DNA of 64,000 nucleotides, from contig CAICTM010000421.1 of NCBI GenBank assembly GCA_903772945.1, positions 1-64,000 on the forward strand. Reading direction: 5' to 3'. The position numbers and the translations under genes are program-made. The notes beneath the pieces were generated by a model. The model was not told the DNA's origin, did not search any database, and was given only the letters and a program-made list of their open reading frames with translations. Positions 22,101 through 34,940 of the stretch are shown here, in pieces. How positions within the stretch are numbered: position 1 is the stretch's first letter; each line of letters starts with the position of its first letter. The stretch comes from Seminavis robusta (lineage: Eukaryota > Bacillariophyta > Bacillariophyceae > Naviculales > Naviculaceae).

Positions 22101-24047
22101 ACACGCACGGGTTAAATGTCATGGTGCGGGAATGACAGCCCTGGAAGTCCCACGAGACCTCACTGCGCCACCAAAACAGTGTCAAGACTGGATGTATGTT
22201 GAGGATCTCGAGGAAATTGAACGCCATCGCCAGTCTCACCTCAAAAAGCATTTTCGGCAGGCTGAGGAGACGGAATTCCAATCTGACTCCACATTGCGCA
22301 CCGATACAAACTTCTCCGCCAGCACTGCTACCGCCGATGCAATCCTCGATGGAGAATACGACATTTTCCCATTCGAAACGTCATTTGCTAAAGCAGTCTC
22401 CTCATGCATCTGGCTCGGGCTTGCGTTGGTGAGATTCCAGCAACACTGACAGAGGATTAGTTTGATGGGAAACTCAAAAGCTGGAATGAACGCACTCCCA
22501 CCTCTCCCTCTGGACAACACCTCGGTCATTGGAAATCACTTTTTGCGGAACACAATCTCGACCCAGAGTCTGATGAAGGAAAGGAATTGGCAGAGTTTCA
22601 AACCAAGATCAAGCAGGCCCACTTTAGGCTCCTCAACTTGGCTCTGGAACAGGGCTTTGCCTCCTCTAGATGGAACAAAATTGTCAATCCCCTCATCCCC
22701 AAGGATGAGTGTGGTTGCAAAATCCATCGTCTGCGGGTCATCCATATCTTTGAAACCGACTATAACCTGCTTCTAGGAGTGAAGTGACGCGAACTCCTCC
22801 ACCATGCCTCACAAGCAAGATGATCAACACCAGGCAATTCAGTTCCGTCCCAGGGAGGTCAGCAATTGATCTCTGTTATATGGAGGAACTAGAGTATGAA
22901 GTATCACGTAGTTGTTTGCACCCCCTAATAAAGAATGACAATGACGCAGCTGCTTGCTACGACAGGATTCTCATGTAAATTGCCAGTCTTGCAAGCCGAA
23001 AGATGGGTATGCCGGTACGTGTCGGTAAAGTGAATGGAATGAATCTGGAACAGGCCCAGTACAATATCAAGACCACTCTGGAAACGTCAGTCACATTTCT
23101 CGGTCATACCGAGGAGGATCCCTGGCACGGGTCTGGCCAAGGCGCTGGCAACTCCCCTGCCTTATGGCTGTTATTTCGAGCACACTATTTGACTGTTTCG
23201 AGCCATATGCGGATGGTTTTCCCCCTTTTTTTTTTTTTTGGGCCAGGGGCCCAGGAAACCAGATCAAACCAGGTCAAGCTTTTCATGACGGGGTTTGTGG
23301 TTGATACGAATTCAAGAACGTATTGCTTTCTGACAAACAATGTTCCCTCAGTGCAGGTATTGTGGAGAAGGCAACCAAAAATGCTCAATGGTGGAGTGAC
23401 CTTCTGTGGTCGTAGGGTGGCAAGCTGGAGGCTTCGAAGTGTTCCTTTCATAATCTCCGATATGAGTTCAGATCCAGTGGCGAAACAAAGCTGGTCTCGG
23501 GGACTGAATTTACACCATCAATCAAGGGGACATCCACTTGATGGGATCGTCACGCCAATCAAACCAGTCGACAACTACAAAGATCACAAGTCACTGGGTT
23601 GTTTCAAAGGCACGGCTGGAAATCTCACAGAACAGAAAGCAGCCCTGATAAAGAAATGCACCCACTATAACAGAGTTCTGAAGGGATCACCACTGAATAG
23701 ACGGGAAACCAACATGTTCTATCGAAACATCTTCCTCTCGAGCGTAGGTTACTGCTTGGAGAACACCTTCTTCAAGGATGTAGATCTCGATACCATTGAA
23801 ACGGCTCCACGCCGAGCTGAACTTCAGAAGATGGGTTATCGATCGAATACTGCGAAAGTGATCTGCTATTGTTCTTGGAAGTTGGGGGGATAGAAATGTT
23901 TAGACTCGCCGACAAGCAGGGTCGGTCAGTGGTTCTTGTGGGAGTGTGGTGGCTATGTCTACGCTGGTTGCATTATGCAAGTTGGGCGGCCATCCTTGAG
24001 GTCTTGAGATCGAATTGTCAATCTACGTCCGGATCTCTCTCTTTTTT
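16159..24047 (+). mobile_element. LINE, indel-ridden and truncated at the gap
   Basis: This is the noisy duplicate of 36450-44410. ORF1 fragments, the endonuclease (VGGDFNEDLE near 21245), the RT and part of the thumb are recognisable in changing frames. The RT catalytic box reads FVVD instead of FVDD here, most likely through sequence error. It ends at a T-run at 24047, before the RNase H domain. Confidence 0.85.
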
Positions 24048-24072
24048 NNNNNNNNNNNNNNNNNNNNNNNNN
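24048..24072. other. Assembly gap (25 Ns)
   Basis: Twenty-five Ns separate copy A's truncated LINE from copy B's restart inside the acidic-repeat gene. The round size suggests a placeholder, not a measured distance. Confidence 0.99.
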
Positions 24073-24629
24073 TGCCTTCTTTCCGTCGTCTTGATCGGCG
24101 TCCTTATCCTATTGTTCGACATCTCTTGTGCCACCAGCCGTTGCCAGAGCTTCATCATCCTTGTCGTCATCATCAGAGGCCGATGCCTTCTCACCTTCTT
24201 GTTCGTCATTGTCGTTGGATGTCTTGTCATTGGCATCTTCCATGTCATCGTCGTCATCTGTCCATTGCCGGTGGTTTGTCGACAGCTGCATCTTCTTCAT
24301 CATCGTCTGTTCGTCATCGTCGTTTGGATGTCTGTCATTGGCATCGTCCATGTCTTCGTCGTCATGTCCATTGCTGGGGTTTGTCGACAGCTGCATCTTC
24401 TTCGTCATCGTTGTTTGAAGGTCTTGCCATTGGCATCGTCCATATCTTCGTCGTCAGTGTTCATTGCCGGTGGTTTGTCGACAGCTGCATCTTCTTCGCC
24501 ATCCGTCTTCTCCAGGTTTGCTGCTGTCCTTGGCCAATTCTGACTTTTCGAACGCTTCCAAACCGACTGATCAATCAAATCAGCCCTTGTGCACTTTTTC
24601 CTTTCGCCCTTGGATACACTAGCTAGCAC
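24073..24629 (-). pseudogene. Copy of the acidic-repeat gene (5' part)
   Basis: This matches 4375-4933 with extra single-base gains and losses (for example CATCTGTCC for CATTGTCC). The Met-containing leader is unchanged from 4709-4933. Confidence 0.7.
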
Positions 24630-24655
24630 TAGATCGCTCTGTCTTTCTGTGCACC

Positions 24656-25072
24656 ATGCCGTACACTGCTACTAGGGCCTTTCGATCTGTCCTCTATGGC
24701 TTTCGTGCCTCCTCTGCTGTCCGCGTCGACCCCCTATCACTCTTGGTCGCCCAGCATTGGCCCGGATTGACCCTGCTGATTCGATTCGATTCTTTCCATG
24801 CTCCCACCTTACTCCCTGATCCTGTCATTCAAGACCACAGGTGAGCTCCTCGTTCGCAGCTTTTGACATTTCTGCTTCTGGCCTCTTTGGCCCTGAAGCT
24901 ACTGCTGTTCTTCATCAATGGCTATCAAGATTTTGGCTCAGAAGTGGTCCAAGCCCTACTTGCTCCCATTCATTCTTCCTTTTTTGCCGTCGGCTTGCAT
25001 GTGGGGCATGTGTCCCTCCTGTCATTCATTGCCAAGAACCACCGTCGTTTGGGCGGGGCCATCATTAATTAA
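24656..25072 (+). pseudogene. Copy of the small ORF with in-frame TGA
   Basis: This copy is essentially identical to 4960-5376 and retains the TGA at 24842-24844. Both copies being clean here indicates that this stretch was read accurately twice. Confidence 0.3.
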
Positions 25073-25977
25073 GACGCTTTCCACAAGGACGCACAGAGAT
25101 GAGAGACATGCATCTTTGATGTACCGTATGTTTCCAATGCTCGTGGAGCCTTAAAGCACCCAGGAGCAGCAGGAAAATCTTCTGTTGCCACCTTGCACAA
25201 AGGGCAGAGACAAAGCCTAATGCCATTCTCAGATGACCGGAGACGAGTCGCGTCATGTAAAACGATGATCATTGACTGGCTGGCCAATGCCAAAAGATCC
25301 ACACCATGCTGATACAGTAATCCATAATAGCCATTCGTTCATTGATCAGTGGAAGTCTTCGTGTCGTCACGTTGTGGATGAGCCAATCCGTTGATCCAAT
25401 CAAGTCAGCGTCGATCGATCCGATCTCAGTGCTTTGTCGAGGAATATAGTGGCGTCTCTCCGTGGAAGAGAAAGCGATCATCATGTCCACCGTTGAAGAG
25501 GGGGGAGACGTCTGGCAAAGAGGTTGGGTTGAAGAGTAGCCATTCCTAAGAAGTGAACATCTTTGCGTCGTTTGCGTCCAGCTTATCATGTGGAGACTTC
25601 TTCAAAATGAGTAGCCTCCTTCCGTTGCTGAGATGTTGAGAGGAGTAGCAGCAGTAAAGGAGGTAACATACATCATCTTGATCGGTGGAAGCATGCAGAA
25701 GTGTCGATCCATCGCTGCAGCTGCTTCCAGCCTGCCGGTTATCCAAACAAGAGAGCCTGTCATGGTGGAGTAGGTAGCCTTTGTACGCGAGGAATGGCCA
25801 CTGCAGACGACGTTTTAGCATGGGGAAACGAAGTTTGTTTTGAGTGTTGTTTGTATCAATGGGAAGTTACTATGGATTAGAGAGAGCTAATAAGATGAGG
25901 ATGGGGACAGAGTGTAGTTGTTAATAATAAAAATAAAAAAATAAATAACTATAAGGGATTACGTGAAAGGAACGGTA

Positions 25978-28214
25978 CTAGGTAACGTCCGCTTGTAAAA
26001 AGTATGGGGAAGGGATCAAGGGGTTCTGGGCGTGAAGTAGGCGATATATGGACCGGCAAGGACTGAGGACGGGGATGAACCGGAGGAATAGAGGGATCGA
26101 GCTTGGCATGTAATAGCGCGTTGAAAGTGTTGTGCTAAGTGGGTAGATAGATTGAGGGCAAGGGATTGGTGTGCCCAGCGTGAATGTTGTAGGGTTGGGT
26201 GTCAATGTAGTAGTTGGTGGGGGTGACAAAGTGTGTATCAGCAGTGGGGAGAATGGCGGTTGGGGCTGAAAGGAGTTGGCTGTAGAGCGTTGGGAGTGGG
26301 TGGGGAGCTTGGCAGACCAGGGGGGTGCTGGGAGGGGGGATGGTTGGCGAGTGGAGCCGTAGAGAAGGGCATGGGCGAAGGGTCCCAGTCCAAGAAATGG
26401 GTCCACTGTGAAGGGGAGCAGGATGATGCCTGCATTTTGGAGAGCAGAAAAGTATTGTATGTTGTTTGTGAGGAAATGGGAAAGTTGTGCTGTGGTTGCT
26501 TGAGGTGACACCGTTGGTTACACGTGGAAGCAGTTGAGGTGTCTTCGTAGGGATAGGGCAAGCGTCTGGCCGTAGTTAAAACGTTAGCGTTAGGGTTCAT
26601 CATTTTGCCGCCTGAACGCGTGGCTGCTCACTTTTTCGGTTCGTTGAGCTCAAAGCGACCTCCATTGGAGGAGTTCATTCTCTTGTCTTTGTACACCAAC
26701 AACAGTTGATGTGTCAAAGCCTTCGTTTTCCTACCTCTGCCTCATCGCTACCAGACATCTCGTCCCGTTCCGCCTTTTGCTTCTTCATCTTTGTCGCGGA
26801 CCCTTTCTTCCGTCTTTCTTCCCATGACCGACAACGATCCTCTTCTTTCTCCGACGGCCTGCCATCGCCCAGCCCCTTCTTCTTCAGGGTCTCCTGGGCC
26901 CCGGCTGTCCATACTCAAGATCTTCCCACTTCCATCCTTCCCCGCATCCAACTCCTGGAATGATCCTGCTATCATGCAATCCGACTCCACCTCGGCTATC
27001 GCCGCTTCCCGCTTCCGCTCCACCCTCCAGGATTCCCAACTTCATGGCCTCTCTGCCAAATACACTGCTCCTTCCAACCTCTCGGACTCCTTCTCCGACC
27101 TTCTCGCGAAATCCATTCACAGCGGACCCCACACTCATGCCTGGTCTCGCACTGAAGCCTACAATCTCATGCCCCACCGTGACATTGGAGGCTTCCTCAT
27201 CATCGCCAAGTTCCGCCTTGCCGACGGCTCTCTTTCAGCCCCCCTCTTCTGCATCACGGGACCCCCCGTTGTGGCTCCGCCCACTTCCATTGGCTCTTCC
27301 AACAGCCTCTTCCCGTCGGCTTCCATGCCGCCTGATACTCAACTGGCCACTCAAGTGCCTCTTTCCACCCAACGTTCAGCCTGGCCCTCCCGTTCGCCAC
27401 TCAATCTCGCTCCACCATCGCTTCCTTAGCCACCTCCTCGTCTCCTGACTCCATCATCGACGACCTACCCATTGGGGTCATCCCAGACGGCCTGCGAACA
27501 GTCTTCGAATTAGTCCCAATCCACAACTCCGTCATGAACGTCATGCAAGACCTCCCCGAGACGCATCCGTTCATTGCCAACAACATCTGGATTCCGACAT
27601 CATCCCCGATGATTCTTCTCAGGCATCCACGCCCAACTTAGAACTCATCACCACCTCCGGAAGGAGCTATCCACCCTGTCCTCCTCGTAGCACCCTGCCT
27701 TGGCCCAAACCAGCTCCACCTGGCTCAACCACCACTATTCCTCTAGCGAACGCCAACTCCCAGCCATCATTCGCGACCCAAATCTACCTCAAACCCATGG
27801 AGTCCAACAGCTCCCCTGACATCTCCCATGGAATCATCTTTGCCCCCAATAGTTGATCTTGTTACCAAGCCAGTGCCATGTGTTGTGGCCCTCTGGTTTC
27901 CATGACACCCGTCGATGTGCCAAATCGGGTTCGCAGTGGCTCGTCACTTCCTTACCTTCTTCTACCAATGCTCCAATGTCGACCGATGGGCCCCGGATGC
28001 CTGGGATGGGAAGTACTTCCGATATGTAGGCTCCATTCCCTCCCGCCACTGGCCTCCCCATTGGTTTAGTCGCGGACATCACCAACATCTCTCTCATCCA
28101 GCTTACCGCCGCTATAGCCCATCTTGCCTATGAGGATGACACCAAACAAATCGAGTGGCTCTTGAACCCCATCACCGAGCTATGGTACCAAGCCGCTCAA
28201 GATTCTCCCAACAT
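25978..28214. pseudogene. Copies of the two unidentified ORFs
   Basis: Bases 25978-26511 (minus) and 26824-28214 (plus) match 6276-6906 and 7125-8517. The plus ORF keeps only about 212 codons before a frameshift near 27360. It is again truncated by an LTR, at 28215. Confidence 0.6.
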
Positions 28215-28364
28215 TGCGACAATACCATTGTGTATTGATTAATCTAACGATCTAAGAGATGTAAAGTTTGTATTTCCAAATAAGTGAGCAGTTATTGATT
28301 ATTTTCTAGAATAACCTGCCAATTGTAAAGCTTAAAGCTGAATTGTAAGCTTTATCCCGTCGCA
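28215..28364 (-). repeat. Copia family-1 LTR, copy of 8518-8661
   Basis: This is the same LTR at the same junction, with the same flanking sequence. Small indels bring the length to 150 bp. Confidence 0.75.
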
Positions 28365-28431
28365 CTCCCTTACAGCTAAATGAAGCTGGAGCAAGAAACG
28401 ATAGGAGAGGGTCCCCAACGTGCTGAGGTGA

Positions 28432-28714
28432 TTACCATCCCATGAGGAGCTTCCGAATGACAGCAAACTGTGGAGCGGGCAGACCCTTAGTGAAGATGTC
28501 GGCCCGTTGTTCCAGAGTCGGAATTACTTGGCCACGATGCCTTCGACTCTCCCGATATTGACCTAAAGAAGTGGTACTTCAATGCCAAATACTTGTTGCG
28601 GCTGACATCTTGGGAACATTACAAGAACAAGCAACCTTGGTTGTCTTCGAACACTGTAGAGCGCACAGACTGTCAGTAATACGGCATATGTCAGTTTGTA
28701 CCAATTTCCTTGAG
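28432..28714 (-). pseudogene. Copia family-1 RNase H end, noisy copy
   Basis: This matches 8734-9024, with the same switch to DIRS sequence after CTTGAG. Frames are broken by indels. Confidence 0.7.
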
Positions 28715-31003
28715 CCGAGCGCAGACAAGCTGCGCTCGCCCAGAGCAGCTAGAACACGACTAGTAGAGGATAGGTGAGTGGAGAGACTCGGCCATTTACT
28801 GAGCCGACCGTCTCCAGTCCCCGGGTACCATTCGGGGACTGGGGAGTCCCGGATGGATCCCACACGGCAAAAGGGAGTCCCGGGAATGTGATGTTCCACG
28901 GGACAGCCTTAGTCGTGCAACCCAAAAGCCAAAGGCAGAACAGGGAGGGAGCGTAGCGGGTGGGAGAAGTTACCCCCTGTCCAGGTGGAGGCGAGGACAG
29001 GGGGCCGAGGACTAGGGGTAGGTTAGTCCTCGTAGAGTTTCTTCGTGGAGAAGAATCTCGTTGCAGTGTTGGGGCGCTTGTGCCGGGAGGAGGTGGCGAT
29101 CGTAGGTGCCTCCCGGGAAGTTGTAGCCCCATGGTCCAACATCTGTTGGGAGTAGTGGTGGGTGGCGGCAGCGGCTTGGATGCGCAGGTAGCGGAGCATG
29201 GCGTCGGACTTCCAGCGGCCGAGAAGGCGGATGGCATCCGAGTCCACATGGGCGCAGAGAAGGGCTGGCACCACCAGGACGGAGGGAGCGGGCAGAGACC
29301 TTGTCAGGGTTGATGCCGGTGTCGTGGAGATGAGGGCCGCAGCGTGGCGGAGGGCGTTGGTGATGAACTGGGGCTTCACAGGATACCACCGGTTGCGGGC
29401 CGCATTGAAGTGGTTGAAGAGGGGAGTATCGGCGTCGGCGCCGTGGTACGGAGGTGGTAGACCACACGCGCGAGGGACTTCACCGGGCAAAGCCACGGAT
29501 CAGAGGTCGGGCGGTGGCCCACGGACTCGCCGCGGACAGCATTCTTTTGGTCAGTGAACGTAAACGTGGCATCGGTGAGGCACGCGTGGTTTTTCACGTT
29601 ATTCAAAGAGATGGTGTCACCGCGGACTTGGAGGCCGCCACGGACAGTGAAGGAGACATCACAGAGGCGAAAGGCTTGGCTTCGGGATTCAAGGTTCCCG
29701 GTGTCCAGGTACTCCGCAGGGCGTAGGAGCCAGAAGCAGGCCAGGATGCAGAGGTCTCGGACGTGGCGGTTGAGGGTCCCCCAAGTGGGTCGTCGTAGTC
29801 CAGGGCATCGAGCATAGCTCGGAGGATGGAGAGGTTGACTGGGTAGGCGCGGTCAGGGGGTCCATCTTCATCTCTGAGTCCTTTGAGGAAAGCAGCGAGT
29901 ATTGGATGGTTGTGGTCGGATCCAGCCTTGAGCTTTCGGGGATCCGGGTGACCCAGGTCGGTGATCCCTTCCCGACGGCAAGAAGGGCCTTGTCCACTGA
30001 GTCAGCTGGACATTGTTAGACTCGCGGCAACGGTTTCCGAAGACAAGGAGGTAGCAGGCTTGGACCTCTTGGTCAGGGATATCACAGAGGGATGGGTTGA
30101 CGCCGAGGCCTGCGCAGAAGTCACACCATCGTCCGAAGGTCCGGTCCGGGCGGCGGCCGTCTTGGAGACAATGTTTTTGGAAGCGGTCTGCAGCGCAAGG
30201 CGGAGATCAACTGTGAACTGACCTTCGGGTGGCAGAGTCAACACCTGCCAGGGTCTGTTCTGCGGATAGCGCTGTTCAAAGTGGGCGAGAAGTCAGGCAG
30301 GGTGAGGTGTTGCAGGCGCGACGCATCATCAGCCATCACGTTGGCAGGACCCGGGATGTAGGACGAGAGGGCGCAGTAGCGGTGCTCCCGCTGGTGGCGG
30401 CAGGCGTAGTTGCACAGGAACGCCGCAGGACCATCGGAGGTGACCGCCCCTTTGGAGACTCTGGGGACGGCCGGGGTGTTGTCCGAGAGAGTGTAGAGGG
30501 TGGCGTAGGTGACGCAGTGCCGCGCCGCTTGCAAGGAGTGTGCGCAAGGATGGCCGCCTGCTCGAGGTCACTGTTGGTCACGGTCCCGTCGGGTTGTCCG
30601 TGGACACGAGCTGAGCCTGCACATCGGGAGGGAATGGGAGCCTCCAGATGTAAGGAGTTTCCTCAGAGTCAAAGTAGACACCGCCCATTCCAGCCTTGGC
30701 GGCGTCGTGGCCCCGAAGAAGGATGGGTCCTGGGGGACGATCTCAGCCAGGTGAGTTGGGCGGTGGCAGAGGCTGGCAGCCAGATCAGCAAAGGCATCGA
30801 TGTGGGATTCTCAATGCGGTGTTGATCCAGATTCTTCCTCCTTTGGACTTCGTGAGGGCGAGCTGGAGCGCATGAAGAGTCCAGCGGAACCCGGATGGCA
30901 ACAGAGACGAAGCGCAGCTTGCCGAGGATTTGCATCCAGCGCTTGTTGCTGACTCTGCGACACCCGGCTAATTCCTTGAAGATGTCAGTGAGCGCTTGCT
31001 TCC
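28715..31003 (-). pseudogene. DIRS-like recombinase and RNase H, noisy copy
   Basis: This matches 9025-11326. The recombinase frame breaks near 29100, 29270, 29330, 29445 and 29790, and RNase H near 30290, 30540 and 30890, each by one or a few bases. The same catalytic motifs are visible (GRWKSDAMLRYLRI near 29200). This copy should not be treated as a second functional element. Confidence 0.8.
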
Positions 31004-31154
31004 TGCGACAATACCATTGTGGATTGATTAATCTAACGATCTAAGAGATGTAAAGTTTGTATTTCCAAATAAGTGAGCAGTTATTGATTATTTTCTAGAA
31101 TAGGCCGCAATTTATAAAGCTGTAAAGCTGAATTGTAAGCTGAATCCCGTCACA
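31004..31154 (-). repeat. Copia family-1 LTR
   Basis: The LTR begins TGCGACAATACC directly after DIRS sequence ending CTTCC, as at 11327. The far end reads GTCACA instead of GTCGCA and is followed by CTCCCTT, the complement of the purine tract. Confidence 0.75.
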
Positions 31155-33470
31155 CTCCCTTACAGCTGAAATGAAGCTGTAGCAAGAAACATAGGAGAGA
31201 GTCCCCAGCAACGTGCTGAGGTAGATTACCATCCCAATGAGGAGCTCCGAATGACTGCAAACTGTGGAGCTGGAAGACCCTTAGTGAAGATGTCGGCCCG
31301 TTGTTCGAGTCGGAATGTACTTGGCCACGATGCCCTTCGCTCCCCGATATTGACCTAAGAAGTGGTACTTCAATGCCAAATACTTGTTGCGGGCGACATC
31401 TTGGAACATTCACAAGAGACAGGCAACCTTGGTTGTCTTCAACTGTAGAGCGCACGAGACTGTCAGTAATTACGGCATATGCAGTTTGTTACCAATTTCT
31501 TGAGCAAGGCTCGCATAGGAAGCAGCTCCCTCATTGACATGCTGAAGGCAACATATTCAGCAGCAGTGGAGTCAGAGTAATTCAGTCTGCAGTTTGCTGG
31601 ACAAATGACAGGGCATCCAAACAAAGTCAGACAAAACCAGTCGAGACTTGACCGAAACAGGATCCTGATCATCCATATCCATACAACCCTGCGAAGTCAG
31701 CATCCACCCAACATCAAGCCCTTGATCAAGCTTAGGCTAAAACAAATGCCTTTGTCACTTGTGCCAATTAAATATCGAACGATAGTTTGATGGCTTGAGC
31801 GTGTGAGTGCTTGGGGTTGTGGCTGAATCTTGCCCCTGATGTACACTAAAAGTGATGTCTGGCGAGTGTTGATGCAATTAAGAAGCATCCAACTGCAGCT
31901 GGTAGCTCCACTCTTCTTCAAATGGGCACCCAGTTTGTCAGCGCCGAGCGGATCGGTGGCAGCAGGAGAAAGCTAGAGCTGGCTTCAGACATCCAGTGTA
32001 TTAATAACCTTGTTGATGAGCCCCTTTTGTCAATTCCACTTGTCTCCCTGTCTTTCAAAATTAATACCAAGAAAACCAAAGATGTCTCCCTTTCTTCCAT
32101 GGTGAGTCATATCCAAGCTTCTGGAGCTGTCCAACATAGGACTCAATCAGATCATTGTCCGGCTGAGCCAGATTTGGTCATCACAATAATTTATACCATG
32201 AGTTGATGCTCCTTAGAATAAATAAACAGGGGTCTGCTTCTGAGGTTTCGAAACCAAGTTGGATCATCCCACGACTAGATGCTCATAAAATAATTTGGGT
32301 GAATCGGTCTGCCCATAGATGACTTGTCAAGTTTCAAAACACAGTCTGCCTTCATACTTTGGTCGATAGTACTGAGGCAATTCCTGTACAATGGCTGATC
32401 GGCAGGCTGAGGACTCTGACAGAAGCAAGAGTAAAATCAATTGTCTCGATTCCCATCCATGGCAGCTGCAAGAAGAAGACCGGCTCTAACAGTGGGCCAA
32501 CCGACAAGTGAGAATATGCGGTGCCTTCTAGGACTGAAGGTCCCTCGCAGCACCATCTAGATTTGAACTTGTTCAATTGGCCATCTGTAACCTCTTGATT
32601 CGTTTGACCATGTTCCGGGAACTGCCTTGAGTGTGAGGGCATTGAAGAACGTTGTACGATGTGCCAAGTCCCTTTGCCTTCAAGGCTGGCAATTTCTTTG
32701 TCCATGCTGCCCAGAAGTGGTCGCATGTGGTCCCATCAGAGATTCCTTCAGAGAGGAGATCAGGGTCTCTGGAAGTTTTGGCCTTGAGAGCCAGTGGGTT
32801 TGAAGAAGCCAGGATGGAACGATTCCTGGTGTTGGTCAAGGGTGAATATCCATTACCTGAGCTTGCAGCATTGCCCTGAAATTGGAGTGATTCCAAAGGT
32901 CATAGCTAAGCACAACTGAGCAGGGATGAAGGGCGTGCATAAGTCTTCAGTTTTGGGTCCATGTTCAGAATCTCAGGCTTCTTGTTGTGAGCTGTCCTAC
33001 TGGGATTCCGACGTGGGGCAGCGACAGGGATTGCCTCGATTGGAACATCTGTGGTGGGAGTGCTGACGATGGGAGGTTCCCTTGTCCAAGACGAGGCAAT
33101 TGTTGGGTCTGAAGCAATGGTAGACGGTCTGGAATCTCCCTGTGTGAAACCTGGGGCTGTGCTGGAGACGGAGCTTGAAAAGAAGATCATCCCTTTTGTC
33201 TTTGCTCTTGTCATCCTGCCATAACTTTCTCCTTGTCGAAGCTTCTGAAGATGAGATCGGTGTTGTGTTGATGGCCTTTTCCTCTGGAGTAAGCCACCGT
33301 CTGCTAAGGGAGGGAGTGTCCTCATCAAAGAGGGTTTCGAAGCGTTGGAAAATGCACATGTTGGTCATTCTGGAGGTGGTTGATCTTCTGAAGAGTAAAC
33401 TGTTTCAAACCAATCATCTAGACAAGATGGTACTGAGGAAAGGATCCGGTTGTAAGGTTGCGATCAACCC
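31155..33470 (-). pseudogene. Copia family-1 3' half (linker, RT, RNase H), noisy
   Basis: Minus-strand fragments run in order: a Ser/Thr/Pro-rich linker (around 32906-33328), an RT beginning with the KEIASLEGKGTW and RWCCEG contexts (around 32550-32720), RT mid-region pieces, RNase H (STAAEYVAFSMSMRELLPMR near 31530), and the LTR. Protease, integrase core and 5' LTR are absent. It breaks at about 33470-33485, where sequence jumps into the DIRS RT. Heavy indels indicate unpolished sequence. Confidence 0.65.
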
Positions 33471-34726
33471 AACATTTTCTGAAATGCCTCGTTGCGATGT
33501 TTCTCGCTGAGGTTTGGGCGTGCGAGGATCTCGTCGATGGCATGGAGCAAGTGCGTGCGTAGCGCTTTCATACGGGTCTTTCCTCCTTGGCCCAGTTGGA
33601 TGAAGTCGTCAACGAACACATCATTCCGCCCGATGGGCTGGAGCAGAGGTCTGTTCGAGGGTCCTGCCAAGTGGTCCGGCTCGGGCTCCAAGGGGGAGGT
33701 GGCTATCCCAAGGAGTTCTTGTGTTGCCGCATGGTCCTCCTTTTCATGCGGTCTAGGAGTGGTGGACGGGTCCAGGTCATCCATTCCCTCCGCGTGATGC
33801 TCAAGTCTGTGCGGAGGACAGGCTCTGGGGGACTTCAGGAAGCGTTCATTTGCTCGGTCGCAGGTAGTCTCCGACATGCCACTGAAGGTAGGCGGCGACT
33901 CGACCCATCCCATGGTGCATGACATTGGGACGGCCACCAGTTGGGGCTCACCTTCATAGCGAGGCAGCACCAGCACAAGTCGAATACAGTCGGAAGGGTT
34001 CAGGAACATGCGGTAGAAGCCGTCCTTGATGTCATGCTTGCAGAGGCGGACGGGTCCAAACTTGGGGTTTGCGTGACGCACATCGTACAGGATGCGCGGC
34101 AGGGCATTTCCAAATTGCATGGCCTTGGGCGGTTCGTGATGTGATGTGGTTTCGTTTACGGAGGGCCAGCCCCAGTTCCAAGTGTGGTCGCTGATGAGTC
34201 GGGGGTTTCGGTCTCGTTCCACCTTTACCGCAGCGGCTGATAGAAGGAGGGAGGGTTCATCCTTGACGAGGTCGAATGGAAGGACAGCCCAGAACTTGTT
34301 CTTGATGAACTCGGAAAATTCCTCACGGAGGAAGTCGGAATGCTCGGTAGCAGATTTGTGGCAGCCGCGGCGGATGCATTCCTCCTTCTGTTCCGTTGTC
34401 CAGGGAGGTGATTTGTTTTGTACGGGGACCCCATGGTCTCTCCAGTGGCAGAGCAAGGGGATGGCAGGATGGTCGACATCCTCCAGGTTCGGAGCAAGGT
34501 AGGAGCGCCCTCTGAAGTTGGTGACAAAGGACTCCCACGTCTCTGCCTTTGAGTAGGCTGAGCAAAGGTTTTGGACTAACGTACCTAGTCTGTCATTTCG
34601 GATTGATCTGGTATCAACGGCAGGACTAGTAGTTTTAGTGGTGTTTGATGTAGAGGATGAAGACGGTCGGCGTTTCTTAGGTGATCCGGGCAGTAGGCCA
34701 GCCGACCGCTTTGATGATGGAGACAT
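33464..34726 (-). CDS. Reverse transcriptase of DIRS-like retrotransposon (C-terminus lost at junction)
   Basis: The 420-codon ORF starts with a basic, Ser-rich leader (MSPSSKRSAGLLPGSPKKRR). RT motif A appears as CKHDIKDGFYRMFL, motif B as TMGWVESPPTFSG, and the catalytic box as NDVFVDDFIQLGQ (FVDD intact). Between motifs B and C there is a long acidic and Pro-rich spacer. The last residues after EKHRNEAF are junction sequence rather than true RT. In copy A (13080-13320) the frame continues into MQILGKLRF and RNase H. The protein copies element RNA into cDNA; gag lies 215 bp upstream and recombinase downstream. Confidence 0.8.
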   Translation of the reverse strand: MSPSSKRSAGLLPGSPKKRRPSSSSTSNTTKTTSPAVDTRSIRNDRLGTLVQNLCSAYSKAETWESFVTNFRGRSYLAPNLEDVDHPAIPLLCHWRDHGVPVQNKSPPWTTEQKEECIRRGCHKSATEHSDFLREEFSEFIKNKFWAVLPFDLVKDEPSLLLSAAAVKVERDRNPRLISDHTWNWGWPSVNETTSHHEPPKAMQFGNALPRILYDVRHANPKFGPVRLCKHDIKDGFYRMFLNPSDCIRLVLVLPRYEGEPQLVAVPMSCTMGWVESPPTFSGMSETTCDRANERFLKSPRACPPHRLEHHAEGMDDLDPSTTPRPHEKEDHAATQELLGIATSPLEPEPDHLAGPSNRPLLQPIGRNDVFVDDFIQLGQGGKTRMKALRTHLLHAIDEILARPNLSEKHRNEAFQKMLG

Positions 34727-34940
34727 TGACAGCGAGGCTGCGTGTGAGAGGGCGTGAATTGAAGTGGTAGGAATTTTGTGCGAAGGTGGTTGCGAGCAGG
34801 AGTGCTCCTGTTAGTCCTTGGAGGTTTCACAGGAGAGACGTCGCGATCAAAAGGGCAGAGAACAAACTGCTTGCGAGGCATGGACGCCACCGAGATAGGA
34901 GCGGCGCTCCAATACGGGTGGCGAGTCCAGGCGTGGAGAC

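Larger units (their letters stand above)
4375..24047 (+). repeat. Copy A of a ~20 kb duplicated segment
   Basis: Copy A matches copy B (24073 to about 44410) in order and orientation throughout, apart from the Copia inserted in the middle. It is clean from 4375 to about 11.47 kb: the YR, RNase H and 344-codon ORFs are intact here. It is full of single-base indels from about 11.5 kb to 24047, where the DIRS RT and gag and the LINE ORFs are shredded. It stops abruptly at a T-run directly before the N gap. The quality pattern suggests an unpolished gap-fill extension rather than an ancient duplicate. Confidence 0.9.

Noticed and set aside
24073-33480. A second, independent set of genes (recombinase, RNase H, unknown ORFs)
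   Set aside because: Differences from copy A are nearly all one- or two-base indels confined to the side next to the gap, matching raw read error rather than evolutionary divergence.
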